From Kordiimonas sp. (GTDB taxonomy: Bacteria > Pseudomonadota > Alphaproteobacteria > Sphingomonadales > Emcibacteraceae), in NCBI GenBank assembly GCA_002700365.1, contig PADB01000012.1, positions 1 through 64,000 on the forward strand: 64,000 nucleotides of DNA, given 5' to 3'. The notes below the pieces were generated by a model, which saw nothing but the letters and a program-made list of their open reading frames with translations, searched no databases and was not told the origin of the DNA. The position numbers were made by a program, and so were the translations under genes. Below, piece after piece: positions 1-10,833 of this stretch (position 1 is the first letter of the stretch; the number at the start of each line of letters is the position of its first letter).

Positions 1-94
1 CAGCCCGATTGCGATGGATGAAGGTCTGCGCTTTGCGATCCGTGAAGGTGGTCGTACCGTCGGTGCCGGCGTCGTCTCCAAAATCGTTGAATAA
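1..94 (+). CDS. tuf: Elongation factor Tu, C-terminal end (partial)
   Basis: Only the last 30 codons and the TAA stop are inside the window; the frame is read from base 2. The visible tail, including [19 protein letters not shown], is the conserved end of EF-Tu domain 3. EF-Tu is the GTPase that carries aminoacyl-tRNA to the ribosome. Its place 48 bases before rpsJ is the usual bacterial str-to-S10 junction. No terminator or obvious promoter is seen in the 48-base gap, so co-transcription with the S10 genes is likely but inferred. Confidence 0.95.
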   Translation, partial: SPIAMDEGLRFAIREGGRTVGAGVVSKIVE

Positions 95-142
95 TTAAAG
101 AGAAGGTGTCGGCCCTTGAGGTCGGCATATAGGTTGCCAATT

Positions 143-457
143 ATGGAAACGCAAAATATTCGCATTCGTCTAAAAGCTTATGACCACCGTGTGCTGGATC
201 AGGCTGCTGGCGAAATTGCAAATACAGCGAAGCGGACCGGTGCCAATGTGCGCGGACCAATTCCACTGCCAACGAAGATTGAAAAGTACACTGTGCTGCG
301 TTCACCGCACATTGACAAGAAGTCTCGTGAGCAGTTCGAAATGCGGACGCATAAGCGTCTGTTGGATATTGTTGAACCAACACCACAAACTGTTGATGCC
401 TTGATGAAACTGGATCTGGCGTCTGGTGTGGATGTTGAAATCAAGCTGCAGGGTTAA
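143..457 (+). CDS. rpsJ: 30S ribosomal protein S10
   Basis: 104-residue S10 (about 103 is usual), a 30S head protein that also serves as NusE in transcription antitermination. The sequence opens [19 protein letters not shown] and carries the conserved loop [19 protein letters not shown]. The start is the ATG at 143, which gives the standard N-terminus; the frame is open from 116 but that extension matches nothing in the family. First gene of the S10 block, one base ahead of rplC. Confidence 0.97.
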   Translation: METQNIRIRLKAYDHRVLDQAAGEIANTAKRTGANVRGPIPLPTKIEKYTVLRSPHIDKKSREQFEMRTHKRLLDIVEPTPQTVDALMKLDLASGVDVEIKLQG

Positions 458-458
458 G

Positions 459-1205
459 ATGATGCGTGCAGGTTTGATCGCAAAAAAAGTAGGTATGTCC
501 CAGGTTTTTGCCGAGGATGGACAGCGTGTTCCGGTAACGGTTCTGCATGTGGATAACTGCGAAGTTGTTGCACAGAAGGACGGTGAGCGTGACGGGTATA
601 CGGCTGTTCAGCTTGGTGTGGGCTCTACTAAAGTAAAAAATGTCACAAAGCCAATGCGGGGTCATTTCGCAAAGGCGGGTGTTGAACCGAAAGCCAAGCT
701 TGCTGAATTCCGTGTCGAGGCAGATGGTCTGCTGGATGTAGGCGCAGAGCTGACAGCGGAACATTTTGTCGAAGGACAGTTTGTTGACGTTACCGGTACA
801 AGTATTGGTAAAGGCTTTGCCGGTGGTATGAAGCGGCATAACTTTGGCGGTTTGCGGGCCACACACGGGGTGTCTATTTCACACCGTTCACATGGTTCGA
901 CAGGTCAGTGTCAGGATCCAGGTCGTGTTTTCAAGGGTAAGAAAATGGCTGGCCACATGGGTGCAACACAGGTGACCGCACAGAATCTCGTTGTCGTGGG
1001 TACAGATGCTGATCGCGGCCTGGTTTTAGTGAAAGGCGCGGTGCCAGGAGCCAAGGGCAATTGGGTCATTATTAATGACGCAGTGAAAAAAGCCCGTCCT
1101 GAAAGCGCACCTTTCCCAGGAGCTGTTCGCACAGCACCGGCCGTTGAAGAAGCTGCTGACGCATCAGAAGTAGAAGCTGCTGCTGACGCAGAGAAAGAGG
1201 AATAA
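459..1205 (+). CDS. rplC: 50S ribosomal protein L3
   Basis: L3 binds 23S rRNA early in 50S assembly and lies near the peptidyl-transferase centre. The N-terminus [16 protein letters not shown] and the central [20 protein letters not shown] loop are diagnostic. Two adjacent ATGs (459 and 462) are both possible starts; 459 leaves one base after the rpsJ stop. At 248 residues it is longer than the 209 of E. coli. The excess is an Ala/Glu-rich acidic tail, roughly residues 222-248, of a kind common in alphaproteobacterial L3. Confidence 0.96.
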   Translation: MMRAGLIAKKVGMSQVFAEDGQRVPVTVLHVDNCEVVAQKDGERDGYTAVQLGVGSTKVKNVTKPMRGHFAKAGVEPKAKLAEFRVEADGLLDVGAELTAEHFVEGQFVDVTGTSIGKGFAGGMKRHNFGGLRATHGVSISHRSHGSTGQCQDPGRVFKGKKMAGHMGATQVTAQNLVVVGTDADRGLVLVKGAVPGAKGNWVIINDAVKKARPESAPFPGAVRTAPAVEEAADASEVEAAADAEKEE

Positions 1206-1208
1206 GCC

Positions 1209-1829
1209 ATGAAAGCCGATGTGATTACGCTGGAAGCTAAAAAAGCCGGCAGCATCGACCTGGACGAGGGGATCTTCGGATTGCCTGAGCGTGCAGATAT
1301 TCTGCAACGTGTAGTCGTCTGGCAGCTGGCAAAGCGTCGTTCCGGGACGCATAAAATTAAAACGCGTGGCGAAGTTACGGCCACAACAAAGAAGTTCCTT
1401 CGTCAGAAGGGTTCTGGTGGTGCGCGTCACGGTGATAAAAAGGTTGGTGTTTTCCGGGGTGGGGCGAAAGCCCATGGTCCGGTTGTGCGTAGCCATGCAC
1501 ATGGATTACCTAAGAAAATTCGTCTACTGGGTCTGAAGACAGCCCTGTCTACAAAACAGGCTGCGGGCAAGCTGGTTGTTATTGAAGATGCCGCTGCAGC
1601 AAGTGTTAAGACCAAAGACATGATTGCGACACTGTCAAAGCTGGGTGTGAATAATGCCCTGTTTATCGATGGTCCGGAAGTAAACGATAACTTCAAACGC
1701 GCTATTTCGAACATTCCTTATGTGGATGTTCTGCCAACGCAGGGTGCCAATGTTTATGACATTTTACGTCGTGATACGCTGGTGCTGACGAAGGCTGCGG
1801 TTGAGAGTTTGATGGAGAGGCTCAAATGA
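1209..1829 (+). CDS. rplD: 50S ribosomal protein L4
   Basis: 206-residue L4, a primary 23S rRNA-binding protein whose extended loop lines the exit tunnel. In E. coli it also represses the S10 operon. The loop is visible as [19 protein letters not shown], followed by the globular domain ending in [16 protein letters not shown]. It starts three bases after rplC and overlaps rplW by four bases (ATGA), a sign of translational coupling. No S10-leader-type regulatory structure could be judged because the upstream start of the operon is not clear. Confidence 0.97.
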   Translation: MKADVITLEAKKAGSIDLDEGIFGLPERADILQRVVVWQLAKRRSGTHKIKTRGEVTATTKKFLRQKGSGGARHGDKKVGVFRGGAKAHGPVVRSHAHGLPKKIRLLGLKTALSTKQAAGKLVVIEDAAAASVKTKDMIATLSKLGVNNALFIDGPEVNDNFKRAISNIPYVDVLPTQGANVYDILRRDTLVLTKAAVESLMERLK

Positions 1830-2119
1830 CTGACGTAAAGCATTACGACATCATTCTTAGCCCGGTGATTACGGAAAAAGCCACAATGGCTTCCGAGCAG
1901 AATAAAGTTTTCTTTAAAGTGGCTTTATCTGCAACGAAACCTGAGATCAAGGCTGCTGTAGAGGCTTTATTCAACGTGAAGGTTGAAAAGGTGAATACAG
2001 CCGTGACCAAGGGTAAAGTGAAACGCTTCCGCGGTATTATAGGCCGTCGTAGCGATGTGAAAAAAGCGATGGTGACATTGGCGGAAGGCCAGTCCATCGA
2101 TGTGACGACGGGGGTATAA
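1826..2119 (+). CDS. rplW: 50S ribosomal protein L23
   Basis: 97-residue L23, which sits at the tunnel exit and docks trigger factor and SRP. Diagnostic segments are [20 protein letters not shown] near the start and [20 protein letters not shown] near the end. It overlaps rplD by four bases and is followed four bases later by rplB, so it is embedded in the operon. Confidence 0.97.
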   Translation: MTDVKHYDIILSPVITEKATMASEQNKVFFKVALSATKPEIKAAVEALFNVKVEKVNTAVTKGKVKRFRGIIGRRSDVKKAMVTLAEGQSIDVTTGV

Positions 2120-2123
2120 GCCA

Positions 2124-2957
2124 ATGGCATTGAAGGCTTTTAATCCGACGACACCTGGTCAGCGTAGCCTGATCATCGTTGATCGTTCCGAGCTGCACTC
2201 TGGCAAACCTGTAAAGTCATTGACAGAAGGTTTGACAAAGTCAGGTGGTCGTAACAACACTGGCCGCATTACATCACGTCGTCGTGGTGGTGGTCATAAG
2301 CGTAGCTATCGTCTGATCGACTTTAAGCGTCGTAAATTTGACGTGGAAGGAACTGTAGAGCGTCTGGAATATGATCCCAACCGTTCAGCTTTTATCGCGT
2401 TGATTAACTACGCAGATGGCGAACAGGCTTATATCCTGGCACCACAGCGCTTAGCTAAAGGCGATAAAGTTATTGCCTCAGAAAAGGCGGATGTGAAACC
2501 TGGTAACGCGATGCCGCTGTATAGCATTCCTGTTGGAACCATTATCCATAATGTTGAACTGAAGCCAGGTAAGGGCGGGCAGATTGCACGTTCGGCAGGG
2601 GCCTATGTTCAGCTCGTGGGGCGTGACCGTGGTTACGTATTGCTGCGCCTATCTTCTGGGGAACAGCGTTATGTTCGTTCAGAGTGTATGGCGACAGTCG
2701 GGGCGGTTTCAAACCCGGATCACCAGAATACGAATAAAGGTAAAGCAGGCCGCTCTCGTTGGTTGGGTGTACGCCCATCTGTACGCGGGGTCGCGATGAA
2801 CCCGGTAGATCACCCCCATGGTGGTGGTGAAGGCCGGACATCTGGTGGTCGTCATCCGGTCAGCCCATGGGGCAAGCCGACTAAAGGTAAACGTACGCGC
2901 AGCAACAAGGCGACTGATCGGTTTATTCTCCGTTCACGCCATGAGCGCCGTAAATAG
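2124..2957 (+). CDS. rplB: 50S ribosomal protein L2
   Basis: 277-residue L2, required for subunit association and tRNA binding. The start [19 protein letters not shown] and the C-terminal [19 protein letters not shown] segment are characteristic; the latter contains the conserved histidine near the peptidyl-transferase centre. Length matches the family (about 273-277). Sixteen bases separate it from rpsS. Confidence 0.98.
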   Translation: MALKAFNPTTPGQRSLIIVDRSELHSGKPVKSLTEGLTKSGGRNNTGRITSRRRGGGHKRSYRLIDFKRRKFDVEGTVERLEYDPNRSAFIALINYADGEQAYILAPQRLAKGDKVIASEKADVKPGNAMPLYSIPVGTIIHNVELKPGKGGQIARSAGAYVQLVGRDRGYVLLRLSSGEQRYVRSECMATVGAVSNPDHQNTNKGKAGRSRWLGVRPSVRGVAMNPVDHPHGGGEGRTSGGRHPVSPWGKPTKGKRTRSNKATDRFILRSRHERRK

Positions 2958-2973
2958 GTAGGGGTTAGATAAA

Positions 2974-3252
2974 GTGGCACGTTCAGTTTGGAAAGGCCCT
3001 TTTGTCGATATGCATCTTCTGAAAAAATCAGAAGTCATGCGCGAAAGCGGCAAAAACAGCCCAATTAAAACATGGTCCCGTCGGTCCACCATTCTGCCCC
3101 AGTTCGTGGGTCAGACTTTCAATGTTCACAACGGCCAGAAATTTATTCCGGTCTATGTGTCTGAAGAAATGGTTGGACATAAGTTGGGTGAATTTGCACC
3201 AAGCCGTACTTATTACGGTCATGGCGCTGATAAAAAAGCGAAGAAGAGGTAA
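2974..3252 (+). CDS. rpsS: 30S ribosomal protein S19
   Basis: 92-residue S19, a 30S head protein that forms a complex with S13 near the A site. It begins [18 protein letters not shown] and contains [17 protein letters not shown], both family hallmarks. The start codon is GTG at 2974; no in-frame ATG gives a complete protein. rplV follows after two bases. Confidence 0.97.
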   Translation: MARSVWKGPFVDMHLLKKSEVMRESGKNSPIKTWSRRSTILPQFVGQTFNVHNGQKFIPVYVSEEMVGHKLGEFAPSRTYYGHGADKKAKKR

Positions 3253-3254
3253 CC

Positions 3255-3635
3255 GTGGGTAAGAAGACAGCAGATCGTCGTGTAAACGACAGCGAAGCAT
3301 ATGCCATCGGCAATATGTTTCGGATCAGCCCGCAGAAGCTGGGTCTTGTAGCTGGAATGATCCAGGGCAAGAAGGCGGAAGCGGCGTTGAATGACCTGAC
3401 TTTCTCGCGGAAGCGTATCGCGCTTGACGTGAAAAAAGTTCTGGAATCAGCGATTGCGAATGCAGAAAACAATCATGGTTTGGATGTGGATCAGCTCGTT
3501 GTTGCGGAAGCAAGCGTGGGTAAAAAAATGGTGATGCGCCGTTTTCGTCCCCGTGCCCGTGGCCGTGTTGGTAAGATCCTGAAGCCGTTTAGCCGTATCC
3601 GTATCGTTGTACGCGAAGTCGAGGAGAGTGCATAA
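3255..3635 (+). CDS. rplV: 50S ribosomal protein L22
   Basis: 126-residue L22, whose hairpin lines the nascent-peptide tunnel. Visible family features are [31 protein letters not shown] and the hairpin/C-terminus [22 protein letters not shown] is used as start (3255), two bases after the rpsS stop. The stop overlaps the rpsC ATG by one base (TAATG). Confidence 0.97.
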   Translation: MGKKTADRRVNDSEAYAIGNMFRISPQKLGLVAGMIQGKKAEAALNDLTFSRKRIALDVKKVLESAIANAENNHGLDVDQLVVAEASVGKKMVMRRFRPRARGRVGKILKPFSRIRIVVREVEESA

Positions 3636-4327
3636 TGGGTCAGAAGGTAAATCCGATTGGGCTTCGTCTCGGCATTAACCGCACGTGGGATTCACGGTGG
3701 TACGCAGACGAGGAATATGGTTCGTTACTTCATGAAGATCTAGCCATCCGTAAGTATCTGATGGAGAAGCTTACACAGGCAGCGATCAGCAAGGTTATTA
3801 TCGAACGCCCTGCGAAGAAAGCACGTGTGACGATCTATTCAGGTCGTCCTGGTGTGATCATTGGTAAAAAAGGTGCGGATATCGAAAAACTGCGTCGTGA
3901 AGTCGCCAAAATGACATCTTCGGAAGTCAGCCTTAACATCGTTGAGATCCGCAAGCCGGAGATTGATGCGAAGCTGGTTGGCGATAATGTAGCGCAGCAG
4001 TTAGAACGCCGGGTTGCATTCCGTCGCGCAATGAAACGCGTGATGCAAAATGCGATGCGTGCCGGTGCAGAAGGTATTCGTATTAACTGCGCAGGACGTC
4101 TGGGCGGTGCAGAGATTGCACGAACTGAATGGTATCGTGAAGGGCGTGTGCCTTTGCATACACTGCGTTCTGATATTGATTATGCCGAAGTAAAGGCCCA
4201 CACAGCCTACGGCGTTATCGGTATTAAAGTTTGGATCTACAAAGGGGATATCCTGGAGCACGATCCAATGGCGCATGATAACCGTCTTCGCGACCAGCAA
4301 AAAGTTGCTGGCGGCTCAAAGCGCTAA
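3635..4327 (+). CDS. rpsC: 30S ribosomal protein S3
   Basis: 230-residue S3 at the mRNA entrance, with ribosomal helicase function. The N-terminus [20 protein letters not shown], the KH-domain motif [18 protein letters not shown] and the C-terminal [20 protein letters not shown] segment are all present. Length is typical. It shares one base with rplV and is followed 18 bases later by rplP. Confidence 0.98.
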   Translation: MGQKVNPIGLRLGINRTWDSRWYADEEYGSLLHEDLAIRKYLMEKLTQAAISKVIIERPAKKARVTIYSGRPGVIIGKKGADIEKLRREVAKMTSSEVSLNIVEIRKPEIDAKLVGDNVAQQLERRVAFRRAMKRVMQNAMRAGAEGIRINCAGRLGGAEIARTEWYREGRVPLHTLRSDIDYAEVKAHTAYGVIGIKVWIYKGDILEHDPMAHDNRLRDQQKVAGGSKR

Positions 4328-4345
4328 GATTTAGGGGCAAGAAAA

Positions 4346-4759
4346 ATGCTGCAACCAAAAAGAACTAAATTCCGGAAGGCGCATAAAGGCCGTATCCATG
4401 GAAACGCGAAAGGTGGCACAACGCTAAATTTCGGTGCTTATGGGTTGAAAGCTCTGGAACCAGGGCGTATAACAGCTCGCCAGATCGAAGCGGCGCGTCG
4501 TGCGATGACCCGTCACATTAAGCGTTCCGGTAAGATTTGGATCCGCGTCTTTCCTGATGTTCCTGTCAGTAGTAAACCTGCCGAAGTCCGTATGGGTAAA
4601 GGTAAGGGTGCGCCTGAGTATTGGGCCTGCAAGGTGAAGCCAGGTCGGATTATGTTTGAAATGGATGGCGTTCCCGTTGAATTGGCGCATGAAGCCTTTG
4701 AACGTGCCGCTGCTAAATTGCCGATTGCAACGCGTGTCGTTGCACGTCTTGGCGAGTAA
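4346..4759 (+). CDS. rplP: 50S ribosomal protein L16
   Basis: 137-residue L16, which helps organise the A-site tRNA environment of the 50S subunit. It starts [19 protein letters not shown] and contains [20 protein letters not shown], the loop that bears the hydroxylatable arginine in some bacteria. Standard position between rpsC and rpmC. Confidence 0.97.
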   Translation: MLQPKRTKFRKAHKGRIHGNAKGGTTLNFGAYGLKALEPGRITARQIEAARRAMTRHIKRSGKIWIRVFPDVPVSSKPAEVRMGKGKGAPEYWACKVKPGRIMFEMDGVPVELAHEAFERAAAKLPIATRVVARLGE

Positions 4760-4773
4760 TTGGAGAGGTTGTG

Positions 4774-4971
4774 ATGAAAGTGTCAGAACTTCGTGACAAA
4801 ACGAATGACCAACTGAAAGAACAGCTGGGCGAACTGAAAAAAGAACAGTTCAACTTACGCTTTCAACAGGCCACAGGTCAGTTAGAAAATACGGCCCGCG
4901 TACGTGAAGTGCGTCGGGACATTGCCCGCATTAAAAGCCTGCTGAATGAAAAGCAGGCAGCTAGTGCGTAA
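4774..4971 (+). CDS. rpmC: 50S ribosomal protein L29
   Basis: 65-residue, mostly helical L29 at the tunnel exit, next to L23. The motif [20 protein letters not shown] is diagnostic. The frame is open from a GTG at 4771, but the ATG at 4774 gives the usual [10 protein letters not shown] start and has an AGAGG-like ribosome-binding site in the 14-base gap after rplP. Confidence 0.95.
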   Translation: MKVSELRDKTNDQLKEQLGELKKEQFNLRFQQATGQLENTARVREVRRDIARIKSLLNEKQAASA

Positions 4972-4989
4972 CGCAGAAGGAAAGTAGAT

Positions 4990-5214
4990 ATGCCTAAGCG
5001 TATTTTGCAGGGGGTGGTAAGCAGTTCAGCCAACGACAAAACTGTTGTTGTTCGTGTTGAGCGTCGCTTTAAGCATCCGCTGCTGAACAAAGTTGTGCGT
5101 CGGTCAAAAAAATACCATGCGCATGATGAAGATAATAAGTTCAAGGTCGGAGACGAAGTCCGTATTCAGGAATGTCGTCCTTTGTCCAAGAAAAAGAATT
5201 GGACAGTAATCTAA
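4990..5214 (+). CDS. rpsQ: 30S ribosomal protein S17
   Basis: 74-residue S17, an OB-fold primary 16S rRNA binder. It begins [20 protein letters not shown] and contains [20 protein letters not shown], both conserved in the family. A 43-base gap follows before rplN; no hairpin with a T-run is seen there. Confidence 0.96.
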   Translation: MPKRILQGVVSSSANDKTVVVRVERRFKHPLLNKVVRRSKKYHAHDEDNKFKVGDEVRIQECRPLSKKKNWTVI

Positions 5215-5257
5215 TTACTGTTCTTAGCATCGTTTAAGTTTAAATTGGGGTGTTCCC

Positions 5258-5626
5258 ATGATTCAAATGCAAACCAACCTGGATGTTGCCGACAACTCAG
5301 GCGCTCGCCGGGTGCAGTGCATTAAAGTACTCGGTGGTTCCAAACGGAAAACTGCCGCTGTCGGCGACATTATCGTCGTGAGCGTTAAAGAAGCCATTCC
5401 ACGCGGACGCGTGAAGAAGGGTGATGTTCACCGCGCTGTTATCGTACGCACTGCAAAAGAAGTTCGTCGTACGGATGGTACGTCCATTCGTTTTGATAGT
5501 AATGCTGCTGTGTTGATTAACAAGCAGGGTGAGCCGATTGGCACACGTATTTTTGGCCCGGTTGTTCGTGAGCTGCGCGCGCGTAAGCACATGAAAATCA
5601 TTTCTTTAGCACCGGAGGTTTTATAA
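5258..5626 (+). CDS. rplN: 50S ribosomal protein L14
   Basis: 122-residue L14, a 50S protein contacting 16S rRNA in an intersubunit bridge. The family signature [19 protein letters not shown] and the later FGPVVRELR segment near the C-terminus are present. First gene of the spc block. Its stop overlaps the rplX ATG by one base. Confidence 0.98.
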   Translation: MIQMQTNLDVADNSGARRVQCIKVLGGSKRKTAAVGDIIVVSVKEAIPRGRVKKGDVHRAVIVRTAKEVRRTDGTSIRFDSNAAVLINKQGEPIGTRIFGPVVRELRARKHMKIISLAPEVL

Positions 5627-5952
5627 TGGCACAAGCTAAGATGAAACTTAAAAAGGGTGATGAAGTCATCGTTCTGGCGGGCAAAGACAAAGGTAAAACC
5701 GGCGAAATCCTGAAAGTGATTCCAGCTGATAGCCGTGTCGTTGTGCAGGGCGTAAATGTCGTAAAACGTCACAACCGTCCGGGTGCTGGTACACCTGGTG
5801 GGATTGAGCAAAAAGAAGCTCCTATTCATGTGTCTAATCTGGCGCTAAAAGACCCAAAGACCGGCAACGCCACACGCGTTGGCTTCAAAACACTTGAAGA
5901 CGGGAAGAAGGTTCGGGTTGCCAAAGCATCAGGGGAGGTTATCGATGTCTGA
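5626..5952 (+). CDS. rplX: 50S ribosomal protein L24
   Basis: 108-residue L24, one of the two initiator proteins of 50S assembly. The KOW motif ([20 protein letters not shown], about residues 8-27) and [20 protein letters not shown] are diagnostic. It starts one base inside rplN and overlaps the start of rplE by eight bases. Confidence 0.97.
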   Translation: MAQAKMKLKKGDEVIVLAGKDKGKTGEILKVIPADSRVVVQGVNVVKRHNRPGAGTPGGIEQKEAPIHVSNLALKDPKTGNATRVGFKTLEDGKKVRVAKASGEVIDV

Positions 5953-6496
5953 TTATAGCCCTCGCCTTAAAGAGGTTTATAAGAGCGAAGTTTGTGCAAA
6001 TTTGCAGGAACAGTTCGGTTACGCAAATCCAATGCAGCTTCCAAAACTTGAGAAAATTGTTCTCAATATGGGTGTTGGCGAAACGGTTGGCGATTCCAAA
6101 AAGATTAAAGGTGCTGTTGCTGAAATGGCTCTTATTGCCGGGCAAAAGCCGGTGGTGACACGTGCGAAGAAGTCTATTGCGGGCTTCAAGGTGCGCGAAG
6201 ATATGCCGTTAGGGTGTAAAGTGACATTGCGTGGCAATCAGATGTATGAATTTTTGGATCGTTTGATTCAAATCGCATTGCCACGTGTTCGCGATTTTCG
6301 CGGTGTGTCAGGTAAAAGCTTTGATGGCCGTGGCAATTACGCTATGGGCCTGAAAGAACAGCTGGTTTTCCCTGAAATCGAATATGACAAAGTCGATGAG
6401 ATTCGGGGTATGGATATCGTAATTTGTACGACGGCGAAAACGGATGAAGAAGCGAAAGCTCTTCTTGCCGGTTTTCAGATGCCGTTTTCAAGCTGA
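5945..6496 (+). CDS. rplE: 50S ribosomal protein L5
   Basis: 183-residue L5, which binds 5S rRNA in the central protuberance. The ATG at 5945 gives the expected [16 protein letters not shown] start; an in-frame extension to 5879 lies wholly within rplX and matches nothing. Conserved segments include [13 protein letters not shown] and [20 protein letters not shown]. It overlaps rplX by eight bases. Confidence 0.97.
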   Translation: MSDYSPRLKEVYKSEVCANLQEQFGYANPMQLPKLEKIVLNMGVGETVGDSKKIKGAVAEMALIAGQKPVVTRAKKSIAGFKVREDMPLGCKVTLRGNQMYEFLDRLIQIALPRVRDFRGVSGKSFDGRGNYAMGLKEQLVFPEIEYDKVDEIRGMDIVICTTAKTDEEAKALLAGFQMPFSS

Positions 6497-6518
6497 GACG
6501 GCGGAAGAGGATTGATCA

Positions 6519-6824
6519 ATGGCTAAAGTAAGCGCCATCGAAAAACAGAAGAAGCGTGAGCGTCTCGTTGCAAAATATGCCGAGAAGCGCGAAGCACTAA
6601 AGAAAGCGGCTGTGGATGAAAGCCTGTCTGCGGATGAGCAGTTCATGGCCCGTTTGAAACTTTCTGCATTGCCACGCAATAGCTCCAAAACACGTTTACG
6701 GAACCGCTGTCAGGTGACGGGACGTCCACGGGGTTATTATCGTAAATTTAAAATGTCACGTGTTTCCCTACGTCAATTGGCGTCACAAGGGGAAGTTCCT
6801 GGCGTTGTTAAGTCAAGCTGGTAG
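6519..6824 (+). CDS. rpsN: 30S ribosomal protein S14 (zinc-free type)
   Basis: 101-residue S14 of the long form without the CxxC zinc-binding pairs. The C-terminal signature [20 protein letters not shown] is present. S14 is needed late in 30S head assembly. Position between rplE and rpsH is standard for the spc operon. Confidence 0.97.
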   Translation: MAKVSAIEKQKKRERLVAKYAEKREALKKAAVDESLSADEQFMARLKLSALPRNSSKTRLRNRCQVTGRPRGYYRKFKMSRVSLRQLASQGEVPGVVKSSW

Positions 6825-6836
6825 AGGAGAAGATTT

Positions 6837-7235
6837 ATGTCTATGTCAGATCCTTTAGCAGACATGATTACCCGTATTCGTAACGGTCAACGTGCCTATA
6901 AAGGCGCGGTCATGTCACCGGCGTCTAAGATGCGTGCGCGCATTCTGGATGTTTTGAAGCGTGAAGGTTATATCCGCGGCTATGAAGTTGAAACAAGTGA
7001 AGATGGTAAAGCAGCTATTAGTATCGAGCTGAAATATCACGAGGGCGAACCTGTTATTCGCCAGATCACACGCGTTTCAAAGCCAGGCCGACGGGTTTAT
7101 TCATCAGTAAATGACTTGCCACGGGTCGCTAACGGCCTGGGTATTTCTATCGTCTCTACACCGAAAGGTGTGCTGTCTGACGCGGAAGCGCGTGAGCAGA
7201 ATGTGGGCGGTGAAGTCATCTGCAAAGTATTCTAG
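6837..7235 (+). CDS. rpsH: 30S ribosomal protein S8
   Basis: 132-residue S8, a central-domain 16S rRNA binder that in E. coli represses the spc operon by binding within rplE mRNA. It begins [18 protein letters not shown] and ends with [20 protein letters not shown], both diagnostic. Two in-frame ATGs (6837, 6843) are possible; the first has a GAGGAGA ribosome-binding site. Confidence 0.97.
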   Translation: MSMSDPLADMITRIRNGQRAYKGAVMSPASKMRARILDVLKREGYIRGYEVETSEDGKAAISIELKYHEGEPVIRQITRVSKPGRRVYSSVNDLPRVANGLGISIVSTPKGVLSDAEAREQNVGGEVICKVF

Positions 7236-7244
7236 GAATTCGGC

Positions 7245-7778
7245 ATGTCTCGTATTGGTAAAAAACCTATTGAACTTCCAGCTGGCGTTGACGCCAAGCT
7301 GGAAGGGCGTGACCTGACGGTCAAAGGGCCAAAAGGCGAATTGAATATGCAATTCGTTGATGAGGTCGATGTAAACTTTGAAGATAACAAGATTACAGTC
7401 CTGCCGGTGAATAACGGTAAGCTTGCCCGCTCTATGTGGGGTATGCAACGTACATTGGTGGACAACATTGTTACAGGCGTTACAGAAGGATTTTCTAAAA
7501 CGCTGGAAATCAATGGTGTTGGTTATCGGGCTGCGTTGAAAGGAAAAGACCTTCAATTGCAGCTTGGCTATAGCCATGATGTGATCTTCCCAATTCCGGA
7601 AGGGATTGATGTTAAATGCCCAGATCAGACGACTGTTGTGATTTCAGGCATTGAGAAGCAAAAAGTTGGACAAGTCGCTGCGGAAATTCGTGAATGGCGT
7701 AAACCAGAGCCGTATAAAGGCAAAGGGATTAAATACGCTGATGAATACATCTTCCGCAAAGAAGGTAAGAAGAAGTAA
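7245..7778 (+). CDS. rplF: 50S ribosomal protein L6
   Basis: 177-residue L6 with two tandem RNA-binding folds, near the factor-binding site. The N-terminus [19 protein letters not shown] and the C-terminal [20 protein letters not shown] are family hallmarks. Nine-base gaps lie on both sides. Confidence 0.98.
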   Translation: MSRIGKKPIELPAGVDAKLEGRDLTVKGPKGELNMQFVDEVDVNFEDNKITVLPVNNGKLARSMWGMQRTLVDNIVTGVTEGFSKTLEINGVGYRAALKGKDLQLQLGYSHDVIFPIPEGIDVKCPDQTTVVISGIEKQKVGQVAAEIREWRKPEPYKGKGIKYADEYIFRKEGKKK

Positions 7779-7787
7779 GGGGTCGTT

Positions 7788-8147
7788 ATGCAGCAAGCAA
7801 AGCTTTTTGACCGCCGTCGTCGTCGTGTCCGCACACGCCTACGCCAGTTGGCAAATGGGCGTCCACGCCTGTCAATTCATCGTACAAACCAGCATATCTA
7901 TGCCCAGGTTATTGATGATGAAAAGGGTGTGACCGTCGCAGCCGCGTCAACATTAGACGAAAATCTGCGCAAAGAGGTCAGCGTTGGAAGTAACGTGGAT
8001 GCAGCGAAAGCTGTGGGTACGTTAATTGCAGAACGCGCGAAAAGCGCAGGGGTAGAGCAGGTCGTTTTTGACCGTGGTGGTTTCCTTTATCATGGGCGCA
8101 TCAAGGCCTTGGCAGATGCAGCTCGCGAGGGTGGCCTAGAATTCTAG
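7788..8147 (+). CDS. rplR: 50S ribosomal protein L18
   Basis: 119-residue L18, a 5S rRNA-binding protein of the central protuberance. Diagnostic parts are [18 protein letters not shown] and the C-terminal [21 protein letters not shown] 51-base gap precedes rpsE, with no terminator visible. Confidence 0.97.
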   Translation: MQQAKLFDRRRRRVRTRLRQLANGRPRLSIHRTNQHIYAQVIDDEKGVTVAAASTLDENLRKEVSVGSNVDAAKAVGTLIAERAKSAGVEQVVFDRGGFLYHGRIKALADAAREGGLEF

Positions 8148-8198
8148 GCGCTCAGGAAATTATTGGATTAAACGGATAAGTGAAGAAGGAAGCCTAAC

Positions 8199-8750
8199 AT
8201 GGCACGGCCAGAACTTGATCGACAAGAGAGCGATCTGATTGAAAAGCTGGTTCACATTAACCGTGTGGCCAAGGTGGTAAAAGGTGGTCGTCGTTTTGGT
8301 TTCGCTGCCCTCGTGGTAGTCGGAGATCAAAAGGGTCGCGTAGGATTTGGTAAAGGAAAGGCCCGTGAGGTCCCTGAAGCCATTCGTAAAGCGACTGAAG
8401 ACGCCAAGAAGAACATGATTCGTGTTCCCCTGCGTGAAGGACGGACATTGCATCATGACGGTAACGGACGGCACGGTGCTGGTCGCGTGGTTTTGCGTAC
8501 GGCAGAACCCGGGACAGGTATTATTGCCGGTGGTCCGATGCGTGCAGTCTTCGAAGCCCTTGGTGTTCAGGATGTTGTGACCAAATCTCTGGGGACTGCA
8601 AACCCCTACAACATGGTGCGGGCGACTTTTAATGCCTTGACACGTCAGGTGTCACCGCGAATGGTGGCCTCTCGTCGGGGTAAAAAAGTCAGTGATATCG
8701 TCAGCCGCCGCGGGGATCAAACCCGTGCTGCTGAAGATGCCGCCGAATAG
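8199..8750 (+). CDS. rpsE: 30S ribosomal protein S5
   Basis: 183-residue S5, involved in decoding fidelity and mRNA entry. The double-stranded RNA-binding fold is marked by [20 protein letters not shown] and [18 protein letters not shown]; the C-terminal domain contains [19 protein letters not shown]. Normal length with a basic tail. Confidence 0.98.
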   Translation: MARPELDRQESDLIEKLVHINRVAKVVKGGRRFGFAALVVVGDQKGRVGFGKGKAREVPEAIRKATEDAKKNMIRVPLREGRTLHHDGNGRHGAGRVVLRTAEPGTGIIAGGPMRAVFEALGVQDVVTKSLGTANPYNMVRATFNALTRQVSPRMVASRRGKKVSDIVSRRGDQTRAAEDAAE

Positions 8751-8761
8751 GGAGAACGAAA

Positions 8762-8947
8762 ATGGCGAAGAAGAAAACCATTAAAGTGACCCAAATCGGC
8801 AGCCCGATCCGTCGTAAAGAGGATCAACGTCAGACTTTGGTGGGCTTAGGCCTGAATAAAATGCACCGTACACGCGAACTGGAAGATACCCCGGCGGTTC
8901 GGGGAATGATCCGTAAAGTACAGCACATGGTGCAGGTTGAAGAATAG
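8762..8947 (+). CDS. rpmD: 50S ribosomal protein L30
   Basis: 61-residue L30. The motif [19 protein letters not shown] followed by [20 protein letters not shown] is the usual bacterial L30 signature. It lies 11 bases after rpsE and 35 bases before rplO. Confidence 0.96.
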   Translation: MAKKKTIKVTQIGSPIRRKEDQRQTLVGLGLNKMHRTRELEDTPAVRGMIRKVQHMVQVEE

Positions 8948-8982
8948 GTTGCACTACGCAACATTAGACAAGGTTAGCAGTT

Positions 8983-9468
8983 ATGAAACTGAATGAACTT
9001 GCCAATAAGCCAGGATCTACCAAAGAGCGCATCCGTGTGGGGCGTGGTATTGGTTCTGGAAAGGGTAAAACCGGTGGTCGCGGCCATAAAGGGCAGAAGT
9101 CCCGTTCCGGTGTTGCGATTAAAGGCTTTGAAGGTGGGCAGATGCCCATCCACATGCGTTTGCCGAAACGCGGCTTTAACAATATCTTCCGCAAAAACTA
9201 CGCAGAAGTTAATTTAGGCCGTCTGCAGGAAGCGATCGATGCCAAGAAAGTTGATGCGAAGGCTGTAATTACAGCTGAGCTATTGGCAGACGCGGGTGTT
9301 ATTCGCCGTGTTAAAGATGGCGTGCGCCTGCTGGCGAAAGGTGAACTGAAGTCAAAAGTGACTATTCAGGTGGCCGGTGCGTCAGCCGCAGCAGTGAAAG
9401 CTGTTGAAGCGGCGGGCGGAAGTGTAGAGGTGCTGGCACCAGTTGTGCCAGAGGCCGCAGACGCTTAA
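8983..9468 (+). CDS. rplO: 50S ribosomal protein L15
   Basis: 161-residue L15, a late-assembling 50S protein. The glycine- and basic-rich N-terminus [20 protein letters not shown] and the [18 protein letters not shown] motif are diagnostic. It ends in an Ala/Val-rich acidic tail beyond the E. coli length. secY follows after 27 bases, as in most spc operons. Confidence 0.97.
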   Translation: MKLNELANKPGSTKERIRVGRGIGSGKGKTGGRGHKGQKSRSGVAIKGFEGGQMPIHMRLPKRGFNNIFRKNYAEVNLGRLQEAIDAKKVDAKAVITAELLADAGVIRRVKDGVRLLAKGELKSKVTIQVAGASAAAVKAVEAAGGSVEVLAPVVPEAADA

Positions 9469-9495
9469 GTATCGTTAACGCAGGGATCAATATAA

Positions 9496-10833
9496 ATGGC
9501 ATCAGCAGCAGAACAACTTGCGGCAAATATCAATTTTGGCGCCTTTTTCAAGGCGACGGAGCTGAAGAACCGCATTTGGTTCACGCTTGGGGCACTTATT
9601 ATTTATCGCCTCGGCACGTATATTCCGATGCCGGGTGTTGATCCTAATGCGCTTGCACAAAGTTTTGGCCAGAATTCAGGTGGCATCCTGGGGATGTTAA
9701 ACCTGTTTTCTGGTGGTGCACTTCAGCGTATGTCTATCTTTGCGCTGAATATTATGCCGTATATTTCGGCCTCGATCATTATCCAGCTGATGACGTCAAT
9801 TTCGCCGTCTCTGGGGGCCTTGAAAAAAGAAGGTGAATCTGGTCGTAAAAAAATCAATCAATACACCCGTTACGGTACAGTGATCCTGACAGCCCTGCAG
9901 GCTTATGGTATCGCGGTTGGCCTTGAAGGTGGCAATATCGCCATTGATCCAGGCCTGTTCTTCCGTGCGTCAACGGTTATCACGTTAGTAGGTGGCACCA
10001 TGTTCCTGATGTGGCTTGGCGAACAGATCACATCGCGTGGTGTTGGTAACGGTATTTCTTTGATAATTTTCGCTGGTATTATTGCGGAGCTTCCCTCTGC
10101 ATTGGCTGGCACATTAGAGCTTGGGCGCACAGGAGCGCTATCAACATTTCTCATTATCGGTCTGCTTATCATGGTTGCTGCCGTGATCATGGGCATTGTT
10201 TTCATGGAGCGTGCCCAGCGTCGGGTTGTTATTCAATATCCTAAGCGGCAAATGGGGAACAAGGTGACCCAGGGTGAGACCTCCCACATGCCGTTGAAGG
10301 TGAACACGGCAGGCGTGATTCCGCCCATTTTCGCTTCATCCCTGTTGTTGATGCCGATTACGGTTGCAAGTTTTGCATCAGAAGGTGGACCGGAGTGGCT
10401 GACGACTATGACGGCGTTGTTAGGACATGGACAGCCACTGTATATTGCCCTTTATGTTGCGGGAATTGTCTTCTTTTGTTTCTTCTATACGGCGATCGTG
10501 TTTAACCCTCAAGAAACTGCGGACAATCTGAAAAAATACGGCGGCTTTGTGCCAGGTATTCGCCCGGGCAAAAACACGGCAGACCATCTTGATTATATTC
10601 TGACGCGCCTGACGGTTGTGGGTGCCGCTTATCTATCAGCGATTTGTCTATTGCCGGAAATTTTGATTTCTCAATATTCGATCCCCTTCTACTTTGGTGG
10701 GACTTCCCTTCTTATCGTTGTCAATGTAACCATGGACACGGTTGGACAAATTCATAGCCATTTGATGGCACATCAATATGAAGGTCTGCTGAAGAAGTCC
10801 AAACTAAGAGGTAAGAAAGGGTCACGTAAATGA
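9496..10833 (+). CDS. secY: Preprotein translocase subunit SecY
   Basis: 445-residue inner-membrane channel of the Sec translocon with ten predicted membrane segments. Recognisable parts are [14 protein letters not shown] in the first periplasmic region, [20 protein letters not shown], the cytoplasmic loop with [15 protein letters not shown], and [20 protein letters not shown]. The basic C-terminus [13 protein letters not shown] is expected. It overlaps adk by four bases (ATGA). Confidence 0.98.
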   Translation: MASAAEQLAANINFGAFFKATELKNRIWFTLGALIIYRLGTYIPMPGVDPNALAQSFGQNSGGILGMLNLFSGGALQRMSIFALNIMPYISASIIIQLMTSISPSLGALKKEGESGRKKINQYTRYGTVILTALQAYGIAVGLEGGNIAIDPGLFFRASTVITLVGGTMFLMWLGEQITSRGVGNGISLIIFAGIIAELPSALAGTLELGRTGALSTFLIIGLLIMVAAVIMGIVFMERAQRRVVIQYPKRQMGNKVTQGETSHMPLKVNTAGVIPPIFASSLLLMPITVASFASEGGPEWLTTMTALLGHGQPLYIALYVAGIVFFCFFYTAIVFNPQETADNLKKYGGFVPGIRPGKNTADHLDYILTRLTVVGAAYLSAICLLPEILISQYSIPFYFGGTSLLIVVNVTMDTVGQIHSHLMAHQYEGLLKKSKLRGKKGSRK